Below, one piece after another: positions 12,061 through 24,112 of a stretch of 64,000 nucleotides of DNA. Origin of the DNA: Rhizopus arrhizus. Taxonomy: Eukaryota > Mucoromycota > Mucoromycetes > Mucorales > Rhizopodaceae. Position 1 is the first letter of the stretch. Each line of letters starts with the position of its first letter. The notes under the pieces are model-generated. The model worked only from the letters and a program-made list of their open reading frames with translations, was not told the origin of the DNA and ran no database searches. The stretch is from positions 682,001 through 746,000 of the forward strand of contig JAKZZE010000020.1 in the NCBI GenBank assembly GCA_024220505.1, in the 5' to 3' direction. The translations under genes were made by a program, and so were the position numbers.

Positions 12061-13267
12061 ATGCTATTTAACTTTTTGGGACATCGTGATCCTATTGTTC
12101 AATTTGGAATATCATTTTACCCTCACTGTCAAAATGAGGATGGTCAAGTCATTTGTTATCCTGGTTCTGTATTTGAAGGAGTAGTAAAGATAACTGTAAC
12201 TGAACCTATACCTGTTCAACGTATAAAACTTGTATTTAAAGCAAATGGTAATCAATAATAATGCTATTAATGATAAGTGAAATAACTTTATTATAGAAAG
12301 AGTCAACTATGAAGCAATGGGTTGGGAAAGAACAGAAACAGTGAATGAAAGACTCTTTGCCATTCGTACCATCCTATGGGGTCATCCTGCAAACATTCAG
12401 GCCCCTTTAGATACTTGGCCAACTCTGGAAGTGGGAGAATATAATTTTCCATTTGCCTGTCAAATGCCAGTTATCAATTATCCACCTACATTCGATCATA
12501 ATTTAGTCGCTATTACCTTTAACATGATCGTAGGCGTTGAACGAGCACCATATTATGACTCTATTATGTCTAAACCAGTTCATTTACAATTTCAACCTAT
12601 TATTGAGACAGTGCTCACACAGAATTTACATGAAGTAACAGGGTCCACTCGACTTACAAACCATATATCTGCTCAAATCTCTATTCCTCAATTGGCATTT
12701 TGCATCCATGAGGAACCGTTATCTGTGCCGGTTATAATCCGATTCATATCAGAGAATAATATTTTGGCTGGTATTTCACAATTACGCGTTTATATCAAGC
12801 GTTACTATCAAATCAAGTATAAAACCTATATAAGAAAAGAAACAAGTATTATTGCTAGCCATCATATTCCCAAGATCGCTGCAACTGGAGTGAACATTCA
12901 GCTCAAAATGCCTAGCAGACAAAAAATAGAACCTACTATGACTTACTCAAAACATTTGACAATCGAGTATAGGTTGGTGGTGACTGTTAAAGTACGCCAT
13001 GGTCCATTAAATGGCAAAAAAACATTACTGGAAGTACCTCTTATCTTTGGCACATTACCTTTTGGGGCAAGAGGGCCAAGACAACTCGAGGCGTATTCTC
13101 ATATTGTAGACAACTCTTCTGCTCTTAACAATAGACCTAGCTTTTTAAAACTTCAGCCTATTGCTGAAGAGGAATTTTTGCCAGCTTATGATAGTGAAGA
13201 AATCCCACCAGCATATCGTTCTAATATACCAAACAATCCTAATTTATCCACAAGCATACAAATCTAA
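12061..13267 (+). CDS. Arrestin-domain adaptor (ART/alpha-arrestin type)
   Basis: Two exons, 12061-12247 and 12297-13267, give 385 residues. The N-terminal half fits the arrestin-N fold (PGSVFEGVVKI followed by the YNFPF motif typical of the family) and the second half fits arrestin-C (residues about 195-335). Near the C-terminus are LPAY and PPAY; the latter is a PPxY motif of the kind that binds WW domains of Rsp5/Nedd4 ubiquitin ligases. Such proteins recruit the ligase to plasma-membrane transporters and trigger their endocytosis. The start at 12061 is the first ATG after a pyrimidine-rich leader containing a (TC)n run. It is probably an orthologue of the fungal ART/Rim8/PalF group; which branch is not clear. 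Confidence 0.8.
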
Positions 13268-13444
13268 TTATCTTATCACTTTCTTTCACTTGTAAATAAT
13301 TCCTAACCCCGTGAAACACGTCTTTAAAATAAACAGTCGCTTTTCGCGTCTATTTTTTTTTATTTTAATTGTCACACTTTTCAAGAAAAAAAAAAAAAAA
13401 AACAAAAACATTTTTCTTTCATTTTTGATATAAAACAAGAAAAA

Positions 13445-16400
13445 ATGTCAAAAGTAAATAAAAAGCGATCCTTTGTATATATAAATTACGCTAATTAACA
13501 TGCAATTTGTTCTTAATAGAATACAGATGTAGACCAACAAGAAGCTGTAAGTTAGACAGATACACTTTTTATAACTTACATTCGTTATTTACATTTTTTT
13601 TTTTTTTTTTTTTTTTTTTGCTTCTTGAAATAGACTTCGCCTGCTTCCTCACCTCAAGTTGATTCTGTAAGCGATTTTATCTTAAAAACAAATTCATCGC
13701 TATTCTTACTTTTCTATATCATTAGACTGTTTCTTCTAAAGAGTCTACACCTCTTCGTACTTTTAAAGAACCTTCACTCGTAAGTTCTTTCCTTGTGAAC
13801 TTTTCATGCATAAAAAGTAAATGTGCGTATATTAATATGATATTATGATAGTATGAAACTCGTGTTAAACGATACAGATACTTGTTGGGCCAGACAGAAT
13901 TGTTTGCTCACTTTTTGAAATTAAAGGATGTCAAAGACGATGCTATGAAAGCTGTGCTTGCAGAAAAGGAGCTCGTTAAAGATAATAAAGAAGGGTAATT
14001 AAAGAATCGTGCATTATATACATGATAATTAAATATTGCTATGTAGATCAAAACGTAGAAGAAAGACAGAAAAAGAAGAGGATGAAGAGATATTAAATGA
14101 TGAACAAGCAGAGAATGAGGAAGAGCTAACTGTATTTACTCAATCGCCTGCTTGTAAGAGAGAATAAGGACAAACAAAAAATTTTATTTACAAGAATTAC
14201 ATTTACGTATAGACGTCACAGGAGGAACTTTGAGAGAATATCAAGTACAAGGCTTAAATTGGATGATATCATTATTTGAAAATGGCATTAATGGTATTTT
14301 GGCAGATGAAATGGTAATATATCATGACAAAAGATGAGACGAGAAAATAAAATATTTATATATTTCTGTAGGGTTTAGGTAAAACATTACAAACGATTTC
14401 GTTCTTGGGTTACTTGAAGCACATGCGCGGTATTCCTGGTCCTCATTTAGTAGTCGTACCAAAGTCTACTTTACACAATTGGTTGAGTGAATTCAGAAAA
14501 TGGGTACCTGATTTTGATGCCTTTGTTTTTCATGGCGATAAAGAAACTAGGGTAAGTAAAAACATGCTAGTGCACAATCTCACTTATTTACTTATCTTTA
14601 TTGTAGGCCAAGTTAATCAAGGAGCGTATCAGCCCAGGAAATTTTGAAATCTGTATTACTTCCTATGAAATATGTTTAATGGAAAAGGCACAATTCAAAA
14701 AGATAAAATGGCAGTACATCATCATTGATGAAGCTCACCGTATCAAGAACGAAAATTCAATGCTATCTCAACTCGTTCGTGTCTTTGAATCGAGAAACAG
14801 GCTTCTCATCACAGGTACACCACTTCAAAATAACCTCCACGAACTTTGGGCACTTTTGAACTTTTTATTACCTGACGTCTTCAGTTCCTCTGAGGTCTTT
14901 GATGAATGGTTTGAAAACCAAAGCGGTGATCAAAAGAAGGTCGTTGAGCAACTTCACAAAGTACTTCGACCTTTCTTGCTCCGTCGTATCAAGTCTGACG
15001 TAGAAAAATCGCTTTTACCCAAGAAGGAACTCAATGTGTATGTGGGCATGTCTCCTATGCAGCGACAATGGTATCAAAAGATATTGGAAAAGGATATCGA
15101 TGCTATCAATGGTGTAGGCGTCAACAAAAGAGAAGGCAAGACGCGTTTATTGAATATCGTGATGCAATTAAGAAAATGCTGCAATCACCCTTATCTTTTT
15201 GATGGCGCTGAACCCGGTCCACCATTCACCACGGATCAGCACTTGGTAGATAACTCGGGCAAGATGGTTGTGCTGGATAAATTACTGAAGAAATGTAAGG
15301 CTCAAGGTTCGCGTGTCTTGCTATTTAGTCAAATGAGTCGTGTGCTGGATATTCTCGAGGATTATTGCTGGTGGAAAAATTACGAATACTGCCGTATCGA
15401 TGGTCAAACAAATCAGGAAGAGCGTATTGATGCTATTGATGAGTACAACAAACCTGACAGTAGCAAATTCATCTTCTTGCTCACAACACGTGCTGGTGGT
15501 CTCGGTATTAACTTAACTACGGCCGATGTTGTCATCATGTATGACAGTGACTGGAACCCACAAGTTGACTTACAGGCCATGGATCGTGCTCACCGTATCG
15601 GTCAAACAAAACAAGTGTATGTTTTCCGATTTATTACAGAGAATGCAATTGAAGAAAAAGTCCTTGAGCGTGCTGCTCAAAAGTTGCGATTGGATCAATT
15701 GGTTATTCAGCAGGGCCGTATGCCTGCCGGCGCTAAATCCAAGGCGGCTTCCAAGGATGAGTTACTGACTATGATCCAACATGGTGCCGAAAATATATTC
15801 AAGGACTCTTCCGATGCTGCAATTGGCTTTGATGATGATATTGATGAAATCTTACGCCATGGTGAAGAAAAGACAGCTGAATTGAATAGTAAATACTCTA
15901 ACCTTCAGATTGATGATCTCAAGAACTTTTCATCTGAAAGCGCCTACAAATGGGATGGTGAAGATTGGAGTCACAAGCGAAAGGCCGAGAGTGTTGGTTT
16001 ATCCTGGTTGGGTCCTGCTAAGCGAGAAAGAAAGGCAAATTACGCTGTCGATGATTATTATAAAGAGGCTTTACGCACCGGTAGTCGAACTCCTTCCACT
16101 AAAGCACCTCGTCCCAAAAAGTACAATACAGAAGACTTTCAATTCTTCCCATCTAGGCTGATTGAACTCAATGAACGCGATACGCTTTATCTCAGAAAGA
16201 GCTTAGGCTATAAGGTTCCTCCCGTCACAGCTGAAGAAGGGGCAACTGAAAAGGAAATCGAGCAATTGGAGAAGGAAAGAGAAGAGGAGCAAAAGAAGAT
16301 TGATGAATCTCAAGCTTTAACAGAAGAAGAAGAAGAGGAACGCAAGACATTGTATACTAAAGGATTTTCTAATTGGAGTAAAAAGGACTTTGCTACCTTT

Positions 16401-17037
16401 ATCAATGCTTGTGCAAAATACGGAAGAGACAATTATGAGGCCATCACGTCTGATTTAGAAAACAAAACATTGGATGAGGTTAAAGAATATGTCAAGGTTT
16501 TTTGGCAACGCTACAAGGAGATTTCAGATTATGAAAGACATATTTCAAAGATTGAGAAGGGAGAGAGTGAATTAGAAAAGCAAGCAGATATTCAAGGACA
16601 ACTTACAGAGAAAGTAAAGAGACATCGTGTACCACTTCAACAACTCAAAATCCACTACACTCAGCCTACAAAGGGTAAAAATTATACAGAAGAAGAGGAT
16701 CGATTCTTGATTGTGATGCTTGAGAAATACGGATATGGCACAGAGAATGTGTACGATCATATTCGACATGAGATTAAACAGTCACCGCTCTTTAGGTTCG
16801 ATTGGTTCTTAAAGAGTAGAACTTCACAAGAGATTGCTAGACGTTGTAATACATTAATCAGTTTAATTCAAAAAGAAAATGCCGAGGCACAAGAAGCAGA
16901 AGAGAAGAAGGTATACACATCATATATATGTATAAAAAGGGTTTATTAAAAGATTATTATAGCCCCAAGCAAAGGGACGAAGCGGTAATAATAAGACGAA
17001 AGCAAGCAATGATAATACAAAATCAAAACGCCGTTAG
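13445..17037 (+). CDS. ISW1: ISWI-family chromatin-remodelling ATPase
   Basis: Ten exons: 13445-13453, 13520-13546, 13634-13666, 13726-13779, 13852-13994, 14047-14153, 14213-14313, 14372-14551, 14607-16910, 16963-17037; about 1010 residues, the normal ISWI length. The SNF2 ATPase runs from GGTLREYQ through the Walker A GLGKT (split before GLGKT by an intron), the DEAH box of motif II, the SNF2 GTPLQNN, and the helicase-C domain with [10 protein letters not shown] and DRAHRIGQ. The C-terminal HAND-SANT-SLIDE block follows (about residues 690-980), with a basic tail. The enzyme slides and spaces nucleosomes using ATP and usually works with an Acf1/Ioc-type partner. The N-terminus is assembled from four tiny exons, all of whole codons. 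Paralogue identity (Isw1 against Isw2) is not resolved. Confidence 0.93.
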
Positions 17038-17092
17038 AAAAAGTTTTTTATCTTACTGAGAATTAAAAAATAAATAAAAAGTTTTTTACACA

Positions 17093-18256
17093 ATGTCAAA
17101 AGTAGAAGAAGTCAATAAACAATTACATGAAATTTTTAGTTCTGAAAATTTGAAAAAAGATAACTTTTTCAGAGAGCTTGTTGAGAAGGATTCTGAAGGA
17201 TGTAAACAAAAAAGAAGTAACAAGACATGAAAAAAATTGCTGATCTGTTTATATAGGGGTTCCTATCAAAAAAATGAGCATGATCAAGCGATTCAAACAG
17301 ATCCTTGAGGGAGATCTTTCTTTATTCGAACAAGCTGTTACCATTTCACCTGAGTCATTCGAAATTAACGAAGCCAAGACTCATGTGCGATGTATTAAAA
17401 AGGCAGAAGAAGAACAAGAAGAAAAGGATGATAAAAAGGACAAAAATAACAATAGACCATCAAATACTGAAAAAATCATGAACCACATTGAAAATTTAAC
17501 ACAGCGTTCTATTTATGCTGTAAGAGAAAACAGTTATGTATAACATAGATCTAAACCCTTTTTTTTTAGAAAGGATTTTCTATCGACAGCCCTCCTAGTG
17601 AGCAAGAATTGAAAGAATTTTATGGGAAGTTTGGTCGTGTTTTATCCCTCAGGCTTCGTCGTGAAGGCGACAAAAAATATGAAGGTGTATTCAAGGGAAG
17701 TATCTTTGTTGAATTTGAGAGCCAGGAGATCGCTGAGCAAGTTGTGAAGGAAGCAACAGAATACAATGACCAAGAGCTCCTTACAATGCTCAAGGGTGAC
17801 TATATCGAGATGAAGAAACGCGAAAAATATCAAGATCAAACATTTGAGTATCAGGACTTCAATAAGCGTCATCGTTATTTACTTGAATATACCAACGGTA
17901 AGGATCTTTTATTTTCAGATATTAAGAAGATTGTGAAAGAAATTACCCCTACTGGCAGAGTGGAGAAATTAAAGGAAGAGGGCGCAGGTGTTTTGGAAAT
18001 CTTTGACATGACACCAGAAGAATTTTTGATTAAATTGGGTGACCAAAATCCAGAGGGTATCCAGTTCATGTTGTGTAGTGCTGAAGCCCGAAAACACTTT
18101 AAAGACTGTCAGATTAATACCTTTAAACATCACAATGGTAAGGGCAGTTTTAGAGGGAAAAAGAGACCTTTTGGTGGCAAGCAAGAAAAGAAACCGCAAG
18201 AAGACAATAACAAACGTCCTCGTACAGTTATTGAAGTAAAAAGTACCAAGCAATAA
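17093..18256 (+). CDS. LHP1: La protein (RNA polymerase III transcript chaperone)
   Basis: Three exons (17093-17201, 17257-17519, 17570-18256) give 352 residues. The N-terminal La winged helix is partly seen in NFFRELVEKDSEGWVPIKKM followed by KRFKQI (residues about 10-90), then RRM1 (about 125-205, starting KGFSIDSPPSE), then an xRRM-like second RRM (about 225-320), and a basic tail rich in Lys/Arg/Gly that fits a nuclear localisation signal. La binds the UUU-OH 3' ends of new RNA polymerase III transcripts such as pre-tRNAs. It lies 56 bp downstream of ISWI on the same strand, so it must share the intergenic DNA for the ISWI terminator and its own promoter. Confidence 0.88.
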
Positions 18257-18379
18257 TAAGCATAATAGCAATAAAGAAAAAGCATACATTTGAAAGATAC
18301 TCGTTACAATTTGACTCTTTTTTGTCTTTATATTTGTTTCTTGGTGAATATTTGTCAGGGTACGAACGTGAGTGTTTTT

Positions 18380-18421
<42 letters not shown>

Positions 18422-18643
18422 CAAAGAAAATAAGCTCAACTGAATGGAGGATTTAAATCTTCCTTGAAAGAATGGGGGAAAAAATAGTTTCGATGCTGGT
18501 GGATAGCCAATATAGCCTAAAAAAAGTATAAATTGAAAACTAATTTGAAGCATTTTGCTTCATGACATGTCACTCCCATTTTCAGTGATCAGATAAAAAA
18601 AAAACTCCCCTTATCCTGAAACTGACTGTGTTTGACCTTATTT
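18257..18643. other. Intergenic region with a 39-nt T homopolymer
   Basis: No gene is seen. A nearly pure T run lies at about 18381-18419; on the minus strand it would read as a poly-A tract, so it could mark the tail of an old retroposed sequence, but no duplicated flank is visible. Confidence 0.5.
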
Positions 18644-19372
18644 TTAGCTTTTAGACCAAAATTGCTCATTAGGATTAAGCTCAGGAGAGTAAGGCGGGAG
18701 ATAAACGCATTTATACCCTCTTTCTGTAATCATAGTGTCTATTGCATCGGTAGTATGGATAGGTGCGTTGTCCATTACCATATAATATCTTTTCATTTCA
18801 GGAACGCAATCCATTTCGTCCATAGTTTTCTGAATGAAATGTAAATAATGATCTGTGACAGTGCCTTTAGGACCATTCTTTTTTGACTTAGATGGTGCTT
18901 TCGTTTTACGGTTAGCAAAATCAATCCTTATCCTTTTTGAAGAGTACTCCTGTAGATTTCTAAGCTTCATTGACTCGACATACCTCGCTGAAATTGCACC
19001 TACGATTGTGATGTTGCTCTGGTGCTGGGAGTAATCACAATAGCTGATGTGCCCTTCGTAGACCGTCCTCATGGAGGTCTCATGTTGATATCAAAACCCG
19101 ATTCATTAAAAAAAAACGCAGTTTTTAAGGTAATTCGTATCTGTTTTACTCCACTCTTCAACCCATGCTATACGATCTGCGATTTTAGTTGAATCGTTTC
19201 TTGCTGCTGGGTGACGGGTTTTTAAATGAAAGGTTACATTCATCTTGCAGGAATTTTTTAACACTGGTTTCTTTTAATGTAAACTCTTCAAATTTCTTAA
19301 TAAGTGAAGCAACTGCATCTAGAACCTGAGCTTTAGGATTACCATCGTAAACTCTACTTCAAAACTCAAGAC
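18644..19372 (-). pseudogene. Broken IS630/Tc1-type DDE transposase
   Basis: Read on the minus strand from about 19372 down, three pieces in different frames follow the order of fungal DDE_3 transposases: a helical part (NPKAQVLDAV... KKFLQDECNLSFKN), then RIAWVEEWSKTDTNYLKN leading into the first catalytic block NESGFDINMRPP, then a long open part with LGAISA-like sequence (here VGAISARY), MVMDNAPIHTT (second Asp) and PPYSPELNPNEQFW (Glu). At least two frameshifts and a TGA inside INMRPP break it, so it is inactive. The end after FWSKS is also cut short. Terminal repeats were not found. It belongs to the same superfamily as, but a different family from, the intact element at 60.6 kb. Confidence 0.75.
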
Positions 19373-20382
19373 TGATGAAAGGACCAGCACTATATTCGCA
19401 AGTACTATCATAAATACTGCATCTACTTCAAGTCAGAGAGCTCTATAAAATCTCTATAAAACCTGTTATTATTGCAAGCATTGAAAAAAAGCATTCACAA
19501 AAAACTAAAACTTCAAGGTACTAATTTACAAAACATTCTCATTTATTGATTAATTAATATAGATGCAAAAAGATTGAAACTTCTTTTAGTTCTCAAAATA
19601 ACTATTTAGTTATAATGATTAACAGGACCAACCACGAGAAGGTAGAAGTTCATCTGATCCCAAAAAAGTAACAACACCAAAAAAGATGCTGTTTTTGACA
19701 CCCACTTTTACGTGATTGGCAAAAACGACTGTGGTGAGCCATTTGAGCTGTGCAAAGGAGCGTTCGAACAAGTCTCCCGTCCCCAGTGCCGATGTCCCTT
19801 TTGCAAAGTAACTTCAAGACCACATTACTAAGCTCAGACTACGCTAACTGGCTACTCACGGGCGTAACGCTAACGTACTACGCACTATGTGATAGACCTC
19901 GGCGCAGCAAAGAAAATGAAAAAAAAGAGAGGGAATTTTTTTTATGTATTTGCCAATAAATGAGGCTTAGTGTTGGACTGTAAAAACAGAATTGTTGTTG
20001 AAGGTACGTAATGTCTCGTGGATTATTTTGTCAATTGAAACATGGGATAGCCAATCGCGTATTTAACTAGAATTAGTCAAACTTTTTTTTAATAGACATG
20101 ACAATTAACTACCTCTGTACATTGTATTTGGTACACCGTCTTCATTGAACATTTTTTAATACACTAAAAGGAAAGGATCATAACAAGTTGTAGTCCATAT
20201 TTGTATTCTGTAACTATGTCATCTAGCAGTTGGCATTACTTGAAACGAATAAACAATTACCTCAAGGTAAACATTTTATTGTTACACGATAGATTAAATG
20301 AGTTTTGACTGTTTCAGAAAATATCCAGTAAAGCCCTTTTCTCTTCTGTTATACTTAAATTGATCTGTTTGTTGATGACGAA
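19373..20382. other. Unassigned accessory DNA
   Basis: No gene is supported. A moderately GC-richer patch at 19660-19910 is unlike the surrounding AT-rich DNA and has a short open frame (19750-19959, plus) with no recognised motif. From 20216 a possible first exon (ATG TCA TCT ...) ends in an AAG/GTAAAC donor near 20274 and may belong to the broken gene that follows. Confidence 0.4.
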
Positions 20383-22241
20383 GTGCTTTTATCCGTCTTA
20401 AATCTTTTGCCCAGTGAATTGGATAAGTTCTCATTTGCTTTTGTGAACAAGAGGCACTGGAGGAATTGTTCTTCGCCAACAGCAGATATACTCAAGCTTG
20501 AAAGCACGATCACTGCTCTGCAGCTGAGAAAGTATTGTGCTTTTATTGTACAAGACCGATACTATGATAAAAAATACATGAAGCACGTCTTCTTGCACGC
20601 TGCCAGTTTACACACCATAACACTTGACAACCGTCAAAAGTGTACGTTCGATTTTGCATTATTTCTACTTCGATCTGCCAATATGAACAAGAAGGGTATT
20701 TTTTGTTTATAGGGGATATCTCTAGTGAGAACTCCGGTTTATTTAAAGTCAAGTGAAGTTTTTTTTTTTTTTGTTGTATTTTTTTTTTTGTATTTTTTTT
20801 TCTTTTTTTTTTTTGCTAATGTTGTTGTTGTCAAAGGTCATCATCAAGGCGGATTTCGGCATCAAGAAGGTGTATGAGCTTCTGAGCTTGTAAGAAGACA
20901 TTGTCACTGAGAAATGAAGTAGAATGAAAGATGAACTGCCAACGAGCAGACCAGATAGCTTGTAGGACACAGGCAACAATTTGGCTTGATGACAGAGAAG
21001 GCACTAGGGAAATGTGAGGGTCGCGAAGAGGGAGAACAAGAAGGGTACCTTCATTGTACCTGAAAGATTTGAACGGAAATTCAAGTGCATAGTGGAAGAA
21101 GATGAAATGGAACACGTCACTATAAAGATCAGTGGAGACGAGCAGCTTATTGATATCGCCAAAATTGTCACTCCAGAAGTAGTTAGAACACAAATTGAAC
21201 GTGCAAAAAACATCCTGAAACGGATTATTACCTTGCCAACAAAGAAACCATAGTCATGAAGGATAACCTTAGCCACATGATTGCTTCTCCTATCAACCGA
21301 TTCTTCAACTTCAAAGAATATCACGTCTGGAAAAACGATTTTGGCGACGATTTGTTGATGAAGAAGACAGACCTGGATGCAGTGGAAGCCTCAAGAATCG
21401 TTAATGAGTACGGACCTAAGCTTGTCGAATCAGTTGTTATATTGAAAAATCATTGGTTTTTATGACCAGCTTTTCCTGTTTCATTCACAACAACCACCAG
21501 ATCGATGATTGTGCCGACTTGTCAAAGGTAGGACACCAAGAAAAAGCCGTGGCTTTTATCAGAAGAAAGACAAGACTTGGAAAAGACTACTTTGAATTGA
21601 CTTACAGGTTTGGTTATGTTGAATTACTCGCAACAAGTGTATTCTTTGGCACAGTGGATGGTACGTTTTTCTCCCCTTTCCTTGGGTCATCAGTCCAAGA
21701 GCTTCCAGCCACTATCACAACAAGCTTTCAAACCATCTCAACCAATGTAATTTTTATTGCCATCCAACAAAAAGAATACATTTGCAAGAACAGGATAATG
21801 AACCAATACTATAAGCTAAATGCAAAAAACAACTGGGGATTCTACAGCAAGAGGTATGAGGACAATGGTTTCTCGCCAGCGAACCCATTATCATTTGAAA
21901 TTCGGCATAGCATGCATTCAGCTACATCGCTTGTAATCAAGTCCTTTGCATACCAAGAAATACAGCAAAAAGAGATGAACGAGCTGCTACTGAAAGTACT
22001 AGCTCAAGATGATTTATCTCTTAACTCTGCCAGTAAGCTCATTAAGAAATATCTTGTCTTTCTAAACCAGCATCGAAACTCTTCTTTTTCTTTGTCTCCA
22101 CCCAAAGAAACCAAAAAGGAGCTGATTGAAATTTATAACAACTCACTTGCTAGTGCCTTAAAATCCTTCAACATCAAGCACATTGAATTAGCCAAAAAAC
22201 GATACGTTGCAACAAAAATTGATTTGCTTGGAGAAGAGTGA
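20383..22241 (+). pseudogene. Unrecognised gene, disrupted by a LINE fragment and frameshifts
   Basis: Open pieces at 20383-20684, 21048-21253, about 21218-21465 and 21453-22241 have coding character but no family I recognise. The first two join in frame if the insertion at 20699-21033 and one copy of its 14-bp duplicated target are removed: the codons for NKKG flank both sides and the frame continues into TFIVPERFERKF. The next piece is one frame away, and one extra A in the A6 run near 21211 would restore it, giving a stretch that continues to HWFL at 21465; a further shift near 21440-21465 leads to the last and longest piece, which ends at TGA 22239-22241. The product would be a soluble protein of over 500 residues. 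It is called a pseudogene because of one insertion and at least two frameshifts; unannotated introns could explain some of the shifts. Confidence 0.55.
20699..21033 (-). mobile_element. 5'-truncated LINE insertion with 14-bp target duplication
   Basis: On the minus strand the insert begins inside a reverse-transcriptase C-terminus (LRDPHISLVPS... IWSARWQFIF... ) that ends in a TAG/TAA region near 20831, followed by an A-rich 3' tail (T runs on the plus strand, 20759-20814, and AAACAAAAAA at the very end). It is flanked by perfect direct repeats GAACAAGAAGGGTA at 20685-20698 and 21034-21047. Truncated 5' end, A-rich 3' end and a target duplication of this length are the marks of target-primed reverse transcription by a non-LTR element. 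Confidence 0.85.
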
Positions 22242-22662
22242 TGACTTTTTTTTAGTGCGATAAGCCTTTCAATATGTAAATAAAAATCAATCCTTGAAAT
22301 ATTGAGTACTTGTTTATTATCATCGTCGCTATTTTTCATATTGCATTGCTCTAAACATCATTGTAACTGCAAATCTACAGTTTTTCAAACCGTTTTTCTT
22401 TAGGACCAGGTCTGTGCATACGGAACCATGAATAACAAAGTTACTACTTATTTGAGATACTGTAGGCCAACCCTTTGAATTTTTTTCTTTCTCGCCCTTT
22501 TATTAAAAAAAACCGCCCTTTGGCGTTGCTTTTACTGTATATATGCGATACTATTTTTTAATAAATGCGATACTTTAATTTTCTTTCTTGCGACATCATT
22601 TTGGTAAAAGGTGTACAGTGAGAATGGTAAATTTTGTCACTGACCTCCTTCACTTTCGGTGA

Positions 22663-22826
22663 CCTACTTGGATATCATAGCTTCTGTGCTGCTCTCTTCA
22701 TGGCAACTCCACTGGAAATTTATTTTTGAAGAACATCAATTCTGGCCTCAAGAAGTAGTAGCAAGAGCCACTAGGCAAATCCTCAAGATTCACAAAGAAA
22801 TCAGTAGTCGATCACTAAACAGCTAA
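22663..22826 (+). pseudogene. LINE reverse-transcriptase C-terminal remnant
   Basis: An open frame with VLLSSWQLHWKFIFEEHQFW followed by a helical tail and a stop after SLNS at 22824-22826 resembles the region after the zinc knuckle of fungal LINE reverse transcriptases, and matches in layout the ends at 20.83-21.03 kb and 42.17-42.35 kb. No 5' part of the element is present and no tail is clear. Confidence 0.55.
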
Positions 22827-22859
22827 TCCATACGTTTTTGCTCAGTTCTCTACTGAAGT

Positions 22860-23327
22860 GTTTTAAGTATTTAAAATAGGATAAAGAAGAATTAACGAGA
22901 CCGAACAATAGTTCTAAAGTCGAATACTTTTATTAAAGAAAGATTTCAAGACTATTTATATTAGTTTGAGCAAGACCTGAGATTAGATGACAAAAGATAG
23001 TTACGACCAATATGATCTGACATGTATAAGAAGAAATGTTATAAACTGATGTTAGTAATAAACTGTCTAGATATAAACTGAAACATATTATTCAGGGCAG
23101 TTACTAATTATCAGGATCTATTCTTATTCAAACTCATTTGTAAAGATTTAGTCCAGAAGATAAGACTGTCAAAACATGACATCTACCTCAAGTTTTGTGG
23201 CCAACATCAAACTTCGCACGGATTACAAAACAAAATAACAAAAACGAACAAACCCCCCTCGATTATAATTTGTTTAATGTTTACAATGGCGTACGCTTTG
23301 CGGCAACGGAATATAATCCTCCTTTTA

Positions 23328-23365
<38 letters not shown>

Positions 23366-23790
23366 GACACACTGCCAAAAATAATTGTCCCAAAAACAAA
23401 ATCCATTTGTCCCTTTATGTCTAGACATTTTGTCCTTTTAAAGCAAGAGAAAGGTGTCAATAGGTTAAATAATCAGCGGTTTGCCCTATCCCTCCATCAA
23501 ATGGCGATTTTGTCTTGCCAAATACCAATGCTTACCAGAAGAAGGGTTAAAAAATATGATACATCATCCTTGGTATAAACGAATATTTCATTAAACTTTC
23601 TTATATTTTATGATTACATTTTATAAGCTGTATTTTACATTTTACACTTTATATTTTATCATTATGTATTATCCAGATACTTTGTTTCCCTCCCAAAAAA
23701 AGAATTATTATGCTTAGGCTTAACAACATAAGATCAACCTGGATCAACCTTTTCTAAAAATCACTGATATGCCAATTTACAGCCAATCAG
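22860..23790. other. AT-rich region, possible LTR remnants, long A run
   Basis: No credible gene. 22870-23170 has short blocks (for example a TTTATTAAAG ... TATTTATA pattern) like those in the putative solo LTR at 33.08 kb, too weak to call. An A run of about 30 nt lies at 23330-23360. A frame through it at 23195-23578 is low complexity and not supported. Confidence 0.4.
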
Positions 23791-23794
23791 AGAT

Positions 23795-24085
23795 TTGTAT
23801 GTGAACCAACCTAAACCAACCTTTTTTTTCTTAAATGTCAATAACACGAAAGCACGCTATATGCATTTTTTTAACGAGGAATTTACAAATAAAAACTCTG
23901 AAAAACTCAAAGAAGACCTTGAAAAACTTTGTGGGTTGGAGATTTACTATACCGATAACTCCAATAAGCCCATGCTCCAAACTAAGCTAAAAGTAAATGA
24001 TTTTCCATCCTACTACCATCGATACAAAGATGACCTCCCAAAATCAACCAATCTTCAAGAACAAATTATTCTAAGTAAGCGATAA
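23795..24085 (+). CDS. Hypothetical short protein or exon
   Basis: An open frame of 96 codons with a mixed, charged second half (EEFTNKNSEKLKEDLEKL, then YYHRYKDDLP) looks more coding than its surroundings. No family is recognised. It ends 27 nt before the first copy of the dispersed module and may be an exon of a gene that the module joined or interrupted. The N-terminal third crosses a T8 run and may not be real. Confidence 0.3.
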   Translation: MYVNQPKPTFFFLNVNNTKARYMHFFNEEFTNKNSEKLKEDLEKLCGLEIYYTDNSNKPMLQTKLKVNDFPSYYHRYKDDLPKSTNLQEQIILSKR

Positions 24086-24112
24086 AGAAGTGTGTTTTGT
24101 CATGTATTATGA

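Noticed and set aside
17969..18553. 194-codon minus-strand frame crossing a T39 tract
   Set aside because: It is the complement of La coding sequence plus a homopolymer; no independent support.
23195..23578. 127-codon frame through an A30 run
   Set aside because: Ten Lys codons come from the homopolymer and the rest matches nothing.
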